Source: Oscillospiraceae bacterium | GTDB taxonomy: Bacteria > Bacillota > Clostridia > Oscillospirales > UBA929 | DNA length: 11,887 bases | NCBI GenBank assembly: GCA_031271525.1 | Contig: JAISVO010000021.1 | Coordinates: forward strand, 1-11,887 | Direction: 5' to 3' | Shown: in pieces, positions 6,149 through 11,887 of the stretch | Layout of the letters: every line of letters starts with the position of its first letter | Numbering within the stretch: the first letter of the stretch is position 1 | Program-made: the position numbers and the translations under genes | Notes under the pieces: model-generated | The model's input: only the letters and a program-made list of their open reading frames with translations | What the model was told of the DNA's origin: nothing | Database searches by the model: none

Positions 6149-7085
6149 AGTAGAAGCCGTCGTCCGGGAGGGAACCGCCTACCGAGGCGGGCGACTCCTC
6201 AAAAAGTACCCCGAGGAAGGGCGCGAGGAGTTCCCTCATCTCATCCCCCTCGATGAAAGTGAGGTGACACTTGGGGATAGCCCGCTCGGCAATCGCCGCC
6301 GGGACAATCCCTGCTTTCTCCACCAGCGGGGCGGCGTCCGAAGGATTTTCATTGACCCATGCCGCCGATTCGCGGCAGCCGTCCAGCACGGCCTTGACAT
6401 CGTCCTCCCGAGCGAGGAAATCGACCCGGGCGACTAAGACCCCGATGACGAGGGACCCTGTGTCGTCCCCCCACTCCTCGGTGAGGTCGAGCGCCGCGCG
6501 GAGATTGGGCACGGCGTCTTCCGCCGTGGTGACGAAGGGCTGGGGGAGCATGGCGATCCCGCCGTTTAACTTGAGGTGGGCTACGACTTCCGCGGGTTCG
6601 CTTTTGAATTCCAGAGTGAGGTCGGTATCCGGATCGAGTCCGTTTTTCTTCAGGATCCGACGAAGGGAAAACTCGGGTACCGTTCCCTTCCCGGTGGCGT
6701 AGACCGTCTTGCCCCGCAAGTCGGACACCGTCTTGACCGTGTCGCCCGTCTCTACGATGTAGGTTAGCCCCAGAGTATTGATTGCGAGAACCTTGATCCC
6801 GCCGCCGGTATTTTTGTAGAGGGTCGCCGCGAGGTTGACCGGAACGGCCGCCACATCGACGTCCCCTTTGACGATCATCGGGACGATCTCGTCGGCGGTG
6901 ACGACGGAGAAATCAACGACGGAAGCGGCATCCTCAATGTACTTGACCATCCCGATCGTCGTCGCGCCTTTCAGCGCGCCGATCCGGACGGCTTCGCCGG
7001 GAGAGGGTTTCGCGGAGCAGGCGGAGAGTAGGATGAGCGCCGCGCTGAGCAGGAGAAAAAACGCTCGAATTTTCAAGGGTTTCAC
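6138..7085 (-). CDS. NMT1/SsuA-like ABC solute-binding lipoprotein
   Basis: A binding lipoprotein of the NMT1/THI5-SsuA-TauA superfamily. From the GTG at 7083-7085 it has 315 residues. The signal peptide has K2, K5 and R7, then a hydrophobic core ending LLSAC with the lipidated cysteine at 23. The mature part opens RIGALKGATTIGMVKYIED and contains KGDVDVAAVPVNLAATLY, LAINTLGLTYIVE, DLRGKTVYATGKGTVPE and IAMLPQPFVTTAED. This is the pattern of a two-lobed periplasmic-type fold that probes whether a slot is occupied by an anionic or aromatic small molecule. The frame is open back to 7166, but residues before the GTG are not signal-like and include the promoter. AGGAAGG lies 13 bases before the GTG, a long spacing, so the exact start is only moderately certain. 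It is first in the importer operon. Relatives bind sulfonates, nitrate or thiamine precursors; none can be favoured here. Confidence 0.9.
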   Translation of the reverse strand: MKPLKIRAFFLLLSAALILLSACSAKPSPGEAVRIGALKGATTIGMVKYIEDAASVVDFSVVTADEIVPMIVKGDVDVAAVPVNLAATLYKNTGGGIKVLAINTLGLTYIVETGDTVKTVSDLRGKTVYATGKGTVPEFSLRRILKKNGLDPDTDLTLEFKSEPAEVVAHLKLNGGIAMLPQPFVTTAEDAVPNLRAALDLTEEWGDDTGSLVIGVLVARVDFLAREDDVKAVLDGCRESAAWVNENPSDAAPLVEKAGIVPAAIAERAIPKCHLTFIEGDEMRELLAPFLGVLFEESPASVGGSLPDDGFYYAG

Positions 7086-7140
7086 TGTACCTAACGACCT
7101 TCCTACAGTAATTTGTACGCCGACCGGCGGCAACCCCCAC

Positions 7141-7170
7141 AGTATAGCATAGATCGGGGGTAACATGCAA
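7141..7170 (-). promoter_or_regulatory. Promoter of the NMT1-like transporter operon
   Basis: Read leftward there is an extended -10 element TGCTATACT (7141-7149) with a weak -35, TTGCAT (7165-7170), 18 bases upstream. Transcription would start near 7134, leaving a leader of about 49 bases before the GTG start. The leader is too short for a TPP riboswitch and I see none. It holds only a weak GC-rich hairpin around 7119-7132. Confidence 0.6.
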
Positions 7171-7181
7171 CAAAAAGGGGC

Positions 7182-7199
7182 TGGTAAAGAGTTGGTAAA
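7182..7199 (+). repeat. Short direct repeat upstream of the rightward -35 box
   Basis: TGGTAAA occurs at 7182-7188 and again at 7193-7199, exactly 11 bases apart, so both copies face the same side of the helix. They end six bases before the -35 box at 7206 and lie between the two divergent promoters. This is the usual place for an activator site, but seven-base repeats in an A-rich stretch can arise by chance. Confidence 0.35.
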
Positions 7200-7205
7200 A
7201 AACTA

Positions 7206-7234
7206 TTGACTTTTTGTGAATTTTGTATTAAAAT
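7206..7234 (+). promoter_or_regulatory. Promoter of the 992-residue binding protein and permeases
   Basis: TTGACT (7206-7211) and TAAAAT (7229-7234) are separated by 17 bases; each is a 5/6 match to the sigma-A consensus. The spacer is A/T-rich and the box stands out from GC-rich surroundings. Transcription would start near 7241, giving a leader of about 80 bases. The direct repeat upstream and inverted repeat downstream may be regulator sites. Confidence 0.75.
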
Positions 7235-7237
7235 TCT

Positions 7238-7252
7238 TGTGTTACAAACACA
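7238..7252 (+). promoter_or_regulatory. Inverted repeat at the predicted transcription start, possible operator
   Basis: TGTGTT (7238-7243) and AACACA (7247-7252) form a perfect 6-bp inverted repeat around the three bases ACA. It overlaps the predicted start point of the rightward promoter, where a repressor could block initiation. No regulator gene is in the window, and the palindrome does not match an operator I can name. Confidence 0.35.
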
Positions 7253-7256
7253 CATC

Positions 7257-7298
7257 TTCGGCAAACTGCCGAAAAGCAAAGGCTGCCGGCGGCGGCAG
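7257..7298 (+). other. Two tandem hairpins in the leader of the 992-residue protein gene
   Basis: The leader contains TTCGGCA-AAC-TGCCGAA (7257-7273), a perfect 7-bp stem with a three-base loop. Nine bases later comes CTGCCG-GCGG-CGGCAG (7283-7298), a perfect 6-bp stem with a four-base loop. The ribosome site GGAGGGG (7306-7312) lies just after and is not part of either stem. Neither hairpin is followed by a U-run, so they are not ordinary terminators. They could stabilise the mRNA 5' end or bind a regulator. Confidence 0.6.
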
Positions 7299-7319
7299 GG
7301 TTGATGGAGGGGATTGTAA

Positions 7320-10298
7320 ATGGTCCGAAAACGGGGCGCGAAGTGTGCGCTTGCTGTTTTCACAGCGCTGGTTCTGCTTAGCTCGCTGACCCCGGCGTAC
7401 GGGTATTCTGCCGGGGAGAAGTCGCGGGGCGACTTCGACGATATTCTGGAGGGATACTCGGTTGACGAGAACATCCCGACCTACCGGGACTACATACAGT
7501 CTCAGCCACAGAACCGTCCGGATGCCGTCATCGAGATAGACGCCGCCGGTTACGCGCGGTATGAGGAAGGCGGGGCCGAGGCGGAAGCCGAGGTGTACGC
7601 CGGCTTTGAGGGGCAGGACGGAGACAGCGTCCTGACCGGGGAGGACGCCGTAATCGAATACCGGGTCGTCGTCGAAGAGGCAGGGCTTTACGACCTGTCC
7701 CTCCTCTACTACCCCGTCGAGGGCAAAAGCTCCGAGATCCAGCGCTCCGTCTTCCTTGACGGCGAGCTGCCCTTTCGGGAACTGTCGACCATCGAGTTCG
7801 CGCGGGTATGGACCAACGATGTGGCAGATGCCGCCGCGAAGGCGGGGTTACCCGAGCCGGTTTGGTCACAGGATAACCAAGGTAACGATTTGAAACCTAA
7901 AATGGTCGAAATCCCCGAATGGATGGACGCCTACCTGTACGACAGCGACGGCTACATCACCGACCGGCTCTCCCTCTACCTCAGCGAGGGCGAGCATGTG
8001 ATCACCCTGCTGTCCCTTCGGGAGCCGATGATCCTCCGGAAGCTCACCCTGAAAAACACCGAGCCGCTCAAGAGCTATGAGGAGACACTCGCGGAGTGGA
8101 TCGCGTCCGGCGCGAAGGACGTTGCCCCCGGCACCCAGATTGTCATTCAGGGGCAGAACGCGGACAAAACCTCCTCCCAAATGCTCTATCCCGATCAAGA
8201 CCAATCGTCGCCCACCGTCACCCCATCCAGCGCCAAGCTGTTGCTGAACAACGCCATCGGCGGCTTCTCGTGGCGTATGGCGGGACAGTGGATCGAGTGG
8301 GAGTTCCAAGCGCCGGAGAGCGGGCTCTACGAGTTGTCTACCCACGTTCTCCAGAACTTTTCGCGCGGGATATATGTATCCAGAAAGATTTTCATCGACG
8401 GTAAGGTGCCCTTCGCCGAGTTCTCGGAGTACGGGTTCACCTACCGGCAGAGCTGGGACATGGTCAAGCTGGTCGGCGCGGACGAGGCTCCCTATAAAAT
8501 CTACCTTGAGGCGGGGACGCATACCATCCGTTTGGAGGCGGTGCTCGGTTCCTTCTCCGAGATCATCAGCACGGTGCGAGACGTCGTCTCCGAGCTCAAC
8601 CGCATCTACCGTAAAGTCATCCGCCTGACCGGCGTCGCGCCCGACCGGAACCGCGACTATCAGGTGGTTTACAGCCTCCCCGAACTGCGGGGCGAACTGA
8701 CCGCGGTCCGGGACAGCCTCGACTGGTCGATCAGTGAGCTGCAGCGGCTCGCGGGACGCCGGAGCGACCGGGAACGGGTTCTGAAGACGATGATCACCCA
8801 GCTCAATGAGCTGATCGAGGACCCGGAACGGTTCTCACGCACCGTCGCCTCCTTCCGGATCAATATCCGGGCGTGCGGTACCTGGCTGACACAGGCGATC
8901 GACCAGCCCCTCCGCTTGGATACCATCACCTTCCATACCCCCGGCGAGACGATGAAGGCCGCGAACGACAACATTTTCGCGGGGATCTGGTACGAGATTT
9001 CCCGGCTCTTCTACTCCTTCGTCATCGACTATAACCAAGTGGGGAACGTCTCGGAGGGGGACACCGAAGCGATCACGCTGTGGATCGGGTCCGGACGTGA
9101 TCAAGCGAACGTCATCAAGAACTTAATCGACGAGACCTTCACCCGGAACACCGGGATCGGCGTCAACGCCATGCTGGTGGATATGGGCACTCTCCTCCAA
9201 GCGACGCTGGCCGGCCAAGGGCCTGACGTCGCGATCCAAGTCGCAAACGACCTGCCGATGAACTATGGGCTTCGGAACGCCGTGCAGGACCTGACGCAAT
9301 TCCCGGACCTGAACGAAGTGCTGCAGCGGTTCCGGCCCAGTGTGATGGAGGCGTTCACCTATGACGGCGCGGTGTACGCCCTGCCCGAGACGCAGACCTT
9401 CCCGATGATGTTCTACCGGAAGGACATCCTCAAGGAGCTTTCGCTCACCGTCCCGGATACGTGGGATGAGATGAAGACCACGATGGCGGTGCTCGCGAAC
9501 AACATGATGGAGCTTGGGATGATCCCCAGCGAGTGGATTTTCTCGATGATCCTCTACCAAAACGGCGGGAAGTATTACAACGAGGACGCCACCCGCTCGG
9601 CGCTGGACAGCGACGAGGGTATCAACGCCTTCAAGAAGTACACCGAATTCTTCACCGACTATAAGCTGGATAAGTTCACAAGCGTCGAGGAACGCTTCCG
9701 TACCGGCGAGACCCCGCTGATCATCAATGACTTCTCCTTCTACAACACCTTGCAGGTTTCGGCGCCCGACATCAAGGGGCTGTGGGGTTTCGCGCCCGTG
9801 CCGGCGACGGTGCGGGAGGACGGGTCGCTGAACCGCTCGGTCGGTTCCTTCGGCTCGGGATGCGTCATCATGCGGTCTAACAACTCCGCCGCAAACTCTT
9901 GGGAATTCATCAAGTGGTGGACCGAGGCGGAGACTCAGACACTCTACGGGCGGGAGATGGAGAGCCTGATGGGCGCCGCGGCGCGCCACCCGTCGGCGAA
10001 TATCGAGGCGTTCGCGCAGCTTCCTTGGCCGATCGCGGACTACCAAGCCTTAAACGAGCAGTTTACCCATGTGAAGGGGATCCCGCAGGTGCCGGGCGGC
10101 TACTTCACCTACCGGAACGTCAACAACGCCTTCTACGCCGTTGTGACCGGGATCTCTGTAATCGGGGCCGCCGAGGATGTCTTTGAGTTCCCCCGGGAAG
10201 CGCTGACCGATAAGGTGATTCTCATCAACGACGAGATCGACTTCAAGCGTACTGAGTTCGGACTGCCCCTCTTTGAGGGCGAGACGGGAGGCGAGTAA
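7320..10298 (+). CDS. Secreted multidomain solute-binding protein: two CBM-like repeats, helical linker, family 1 SBP domain
   Basis: A 992-residue exported protein. Residues 1-28 are a Sec signal peptide (MVRKRG, hydrophobic core, then TPAYG before the likely cleavage) with no lipobox cysteine. Two beta-sandwich, carbohydrate-binding-like regions follow at about 68-247 and 271-408. They share GLYDL/GLYEL (122 and 335), FLDGELPF/FIDGKVPF (145 and 358) and a C-terminal LSEGEHVITL/LEAGTHTIRL strand, with a constant offset of 213 residues. A charged helical region spans about 412-580. From about 584 on comes a family 1 (MalE/UgpB-like) binding domain, with ITLWIGSGRDQANVIKNLID, QGPDVAI, YDGAVYALPETQTFPMMFYR and PDTWDEM. 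GGAGGGG seven bases before the ATG fixes the start. It is followed at once by two permease genes and so is presumably the substrate receptor of a sugar or oligosaccharide importer. Typical family 1 binding proteins have 400-550 residues. The SBP call is strong; the sandwich-domain call is by pattern. Confidence 0.88.
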   Translation: MVRKRGAKCALAVFTALVLLSSLTPAYGYSAGEKSRGDFDDILEGYSVDENIPTYRDYIQSQPQNRPDAVIEIDAAGYARYEEGGAEAEAEVYAGFEGQDGDSVLTGEDAVIEYRVVVEEAGLYDLSLLYYPVEGKSSEIQRSVFLDGELPFRELSTIEFARVWTNDVADAAAKAGLPEPVWSQDNQGNDLKPKMVEIPEWMDAYLYDSDGYITDRLSLYLSEGEHVITLLSLREPMILRKLTLKNTEPLKSYEETLAEWIASGAKDVAPGTQIVIQGQNADKTSSQMLYPDQDQSSPTVTPSSAKLLLNNAIGGFSWRMAGQWIEWEFQAPESGLYELSTHVLQNFSRGIYVSRKIFIDGKVPFAEFSEYGFTYRQSWDMVKLVGADEAPYKIYLEAGTHTIRLEAVLGSFSEIISTVRDVVSELNRIYRKVIRLTGVAPDRNRDYQVVYSLPELRGELTAVRDSLDWSISELQRLAGRRSDRERVLKTMITQLNELIEDPERFSRTVASFRINIRACGTWLTQAIDQPLRLDTITFHTPGETMKAANDNIFAGIWYEISRLFYSFVIDYNQVGNVSEGDTEAITLWIGSGRDQANVIKNLIDETFTRNTGIGVNAMLVDMGTLLQATLAGQGPDVAIQVANDLPMNYGLRNAVQDLTQFPDLNEVLQRFRPSVMEAFTYDGAVYALPETQTFPMMFYRKDILKELSLTVPDTWDEMKTTMAVLANNMMELGMIPSEWIFSMILYQNGGKYYNEDATRSALDSDEGINAFKKYTEFFTDYKLDKFTSVEERFRTGETPLIINDFSFYNTLQVSAPDIKGLWGFAPVPATVREDGSLNRSVGSFGSGCVIMRSNNSAANSWEFIKWWTEAETQTLYGREMESLMGAAARHPSANIEAFAQLPWPIADYQALNEQFTHVKGIPQVPGGYFTYRNVNNAFYAVVTGISVIGAAEDVFEFPREALTDKVILINDEIDFKRTEFGLPLFEGETGGE

Positions 10299-10304
10299 GC
10301 CGTT

Positions 10305-11222
10305 ATGACAAAACAGAAGGATATGCAGAAACCCTTCGTCGGGACGCAAATGGCGAGAAGCCGGATCTCCTACCTGATGATCGCGCCGTATTTCCTCCTC
10401 TTCACCCTCTTCACAATCCTTCCCGTCCTCTCCTCTATGTTCATTTCGCTGACCTACTTCAACATGCTGGAAGCGCCCCAATGGATCGGCTGGGAAAACT
10501 ACCTAAAGCTTTTGCTGGAGGATGACATCTTCGTCCTCGCGTTGAAAAACACCCTGATCTTTGCGGTCATCACCGGACCGATCAGCTATTTCCTCTGTCT
10601 TCTGTTCGCGTGGATTATCAATGAGTTCAAAGGAAAACTCCGCGCCTTCCTCACCCTTGTCTTCTACGCTCCGTCGATCTCGGGGCAGGCGTATATGATC
10701 TGGAACATCATCCTGACCGGCGACCGCTACGGCTACCTGAACGGTTCCCTTCTCCAGTGGGACCTGATCCAAGAGCCGATCCTCTGGATGCAGACCGCGA
10801 AATACGTCATGCCTGTCCTGATCGTCGTGCAGCTCTGGCTGAGCCTCGGAACCGGTTTCCTCGCCTTCATCGCGGGGCTTCAGACGATCGACAAATCCCT
10901 CTATGAGGCAGCCGCCATCGACGGGATCAAAAACCGCTGGCAGGAGCTTTGGTTTGTCACCCTCCCCGCGATGCGCCCGCAGCTGATGTTTGGCGCCGTG
11001 ATGCAAATCACCGGGGCGTTCGCCGTCGCGGACATCTCGCTCCAGCTCGCCGGCAACCCTTCGGTGGGGTACGCCGGGGCGACGATCGTCACCCACCTCT
11101 CCGACTATGGCGGGGTGCGGTTCGAGATGGGTTACGCGTCCGCCATCGCGACGCTGCTGTTCATTATGATGGTCGGTACCAACCGGTTGGTGCAGAGGCT
11201 TCTTCGAAAGGTGGGTGAGTAG
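10305..11222 (+). CDS. Sugar-type ABC transporter permease, MalF/UgpA-like
   Basis: A 305-residue membrane permease. The first span is at about 23-46 (SYLMIAPYFLLFTLFTILPVL). Further spans follow, including LVFYAPSISGQAYMIWNIIL, which is typical of this class. The ATPase-docking EAA loop is clear: EAAAIDGIKNRWQELWFVTLP at about 201-221. The ATG lies six bases after the stop of the 992-residue gene, with GGGAGG (10286-10291) 13 bases upstream inside that gene's end. It would pair with the next gene to form the membrane channel of a carbohydrate importer. In related Bacillota clusters the ATPase is often encoded elsewhere and shared (MsiK/UgpC type); none is seen here. Confidence 0.95.
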   Translation: MTKQKDMQKPFVGTQMARSRISYLMIAPYFLLFTLFTILPVLSSMFISLTYFNMLEAPQWIGWENYLKLLLEDDIFVLALKNTLIFAVITGPISYFLCLLFAWIINEFKGKLRAFLTLVFYAPSISGQAYMIWNIILTGDRYGYLNGSLLQWDLIQEPILWMQTAKYVMPVLIVVQLWLSLGTGFLAFIAGLQTIDKSLYEAAAIDGIKNRWQELWFVTLPAMRPQLMFGAVMQITGAFAVADISLQLAGNPSVGYAGATIVTHLSDYGGVRFEMGYASAIATLLFIMMVGTNRLVQRLLRKVGE

Positions 11223-11226
11223 AGCG

Positions 11227-11887
11227 ATGGTCAAGAGCAAGGTCCGCCCCGTCTTCTCGGAGAAGGAGACCCTGCGGGAGCGTCTCTTCCGCCGGAAGAG
11301 AAAGCTCAACCGCTCCCGGGCGGGGAACGTCATGCTGTTCGTCTTCATGGGTATCTGCGGCGTCTTCATGGTGGTCCCTCTGGTGATGATTATCAACAAC
11401 TCCCTCAAACCGTTGGACGAAATCTTTCAGTATCCGCCCGAAATCTTCGTACGGAACCCCACCTTAGAAAACTTCACCGACCTCTTCGTCCTGATGAGCG
11501 ACTCGTGGGTGCCGTTCTCCCGTTACATCTTCAACACGATCATCATCACCGGGTGCGGCACTGTCGGGCATGTCATCGTGGCGTCCTTTGCCGCCTATCC
11601 TCTGGCAAAGCATAAGTTCCCCGGGCGGAACCTCCTGTTTACCCTTGTCATATTCTCGATCATGTTTACCTATCAGGTCACGATGATCCCGAACTACGTG
11701 ATTGTGAGCTACCTCCACATCAACAACAGCTATTGGGCGCTGATCCTTCCGGCGTGGGGCTATGGGCTGGGCCTCTACCTCATGAAGCAGTTCATGGAAC
11801 AGATCCCCGACTCGTTAATCGAATCGGCGCGGATGGACGGCGCGGGCGAGGTGCGGGTCTTCTGGACGATCATCATGCCGAACGTCA
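11227..11887 (+). CDS. Sugar-type ABC transporter permease, MalG/UgpE-like, 3' end missing
   Basis: An open frame of 220 codons runs from the ATG at 11227 to the window edge without a stop. It starts with a long basic cytoplasmic segment (about 1-30, including RLFRRKRKLNRSR). The first span is at about 33-56. Then comes a family-typical extracellular stretch with NSLKPLDEIFQYPPE and NPTLENFTDLF, and further spans. The EAA loop ESARMDGAGEVRVFWTIIMP at about 199-218 is reached just before the edge, so roughly 60-70 residues are missing. The start is four bases after the stop of the MalF-like gene. The two permeases should form the heterodimeric channel serving the 992-residue binding protein. 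Confidence 0.94.
   Translation, partial: MVKSKVRPVFSEKETLRERLFRRKRKLNRSRAGNVMLFVFMGICGVFMVVPLVMIINNSLKPLDEIFQYPPEIFVRNPTLENFTDLFVLMSDSWVPFSRYIFNTIIITGCGTVGHVIVASFAAYPLAKHKFPGRNLLFTLVIFSIMFTYQVTMIPNYVIVSYLHINNSYWALILPAWGYGLGLYLMKQFMEQIPDSLIESARMDGAGEVRVFWTIIMPNV

Noticed and set aside
7086..7140. TPP riboswitch or other riboswitch before the NMT1-like gene
   Set aside because: The leader is only about 50 bases with one weak hairpin and no conserved riboswitch core, so it cannot hold a known aptamer of that size.
7866..8522. 218-codon open frame on the minus strand
   Set aside because: It is antisense to the first half of the 992-residue gene, whose internal repeats confirm the forward reading.
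9123..10046. 307-codon open frame on the minus strand
   Set aside because: It lies wholly opposite the binding domain of the 992-residue gene. Its product is rich in Arg, His and Val with no fold-like pattern, as expected for the antisense of a high-GC gene.
10503..11408. 301-codon open frame on the minus strand
   Set aside because: It is antisense to both permease genes, and its predicted protein is a low-complexity, charged shadow with no membrane spans or motifs.

Overview
The window reads as chromosomal DNA of a fairly GC-rich Bacillota bacterium, most likely a clostridial lineage such as the Oscillospirales or Christensenellales. This rests on Bacillota-like rplM-rpsI, strong GGAGG-type ribosome binding sites, sigma-A-like promoters, lipoprotein-type binding proteins, and a large secreted binding protein of the sort paired with MalF/MalG-like permeases in those groups. 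The taxonomic call is an inference. Eleven protein genes are visible, two of them cut by the window edges. No tRNA, rRNA, CRISPR array, insertion sequence or phage gene was seen.

Left part (1-1400): the last 62 codons of an HflC-type SPFH protein run rightward and converge on rplM-rpsI (ribosomal proteins L13 and S9), which run leftward from their own promoter. A long perfect hairpin with U-tracts on both sides lies between them and can serve as a two-way terminator.

Middle part (1420-7085, all leftward): a compact gene string. In transcription order it is an NMT1/SsuA-like binding lipoprotein, its SsuC-like permease, a short SsuB-like ATPase, prfB (release factor 2), a short pgeF/ylmD-family gene, and a family 5 (peptide-type) binding lipoprotein. 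Most neighbours overlap or nearly touch, including an ATGA overlap between pgeF and the last gene. A near-consensus promoter in the 3' end of the ATPase gene gives prfB its own transcription start. prfB has no programmed frameshift, but the place where the frameshift would sit keeps a G-run followed by CTTT.

Right part (7086-11887): a divergent intergenic region with a promoter for each direction. The rightward transcript has a leader with two tandem hairpins, then a 992-residue secreted protein with two carbohydrate-binding-like sandwich repeats, a helical linker and a family 1 sugar-type solute-binding domain. Two MalF/MalG-type permease genes follow after gaps of 6 and 4 bases; the second runs off the edge. 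No ATPase for this transporter is in view. The multidomain binding protein, which has a signal peptide but no lipidation cysteine, is the most unusual object here. I see no clear evidence of an entirely new system.
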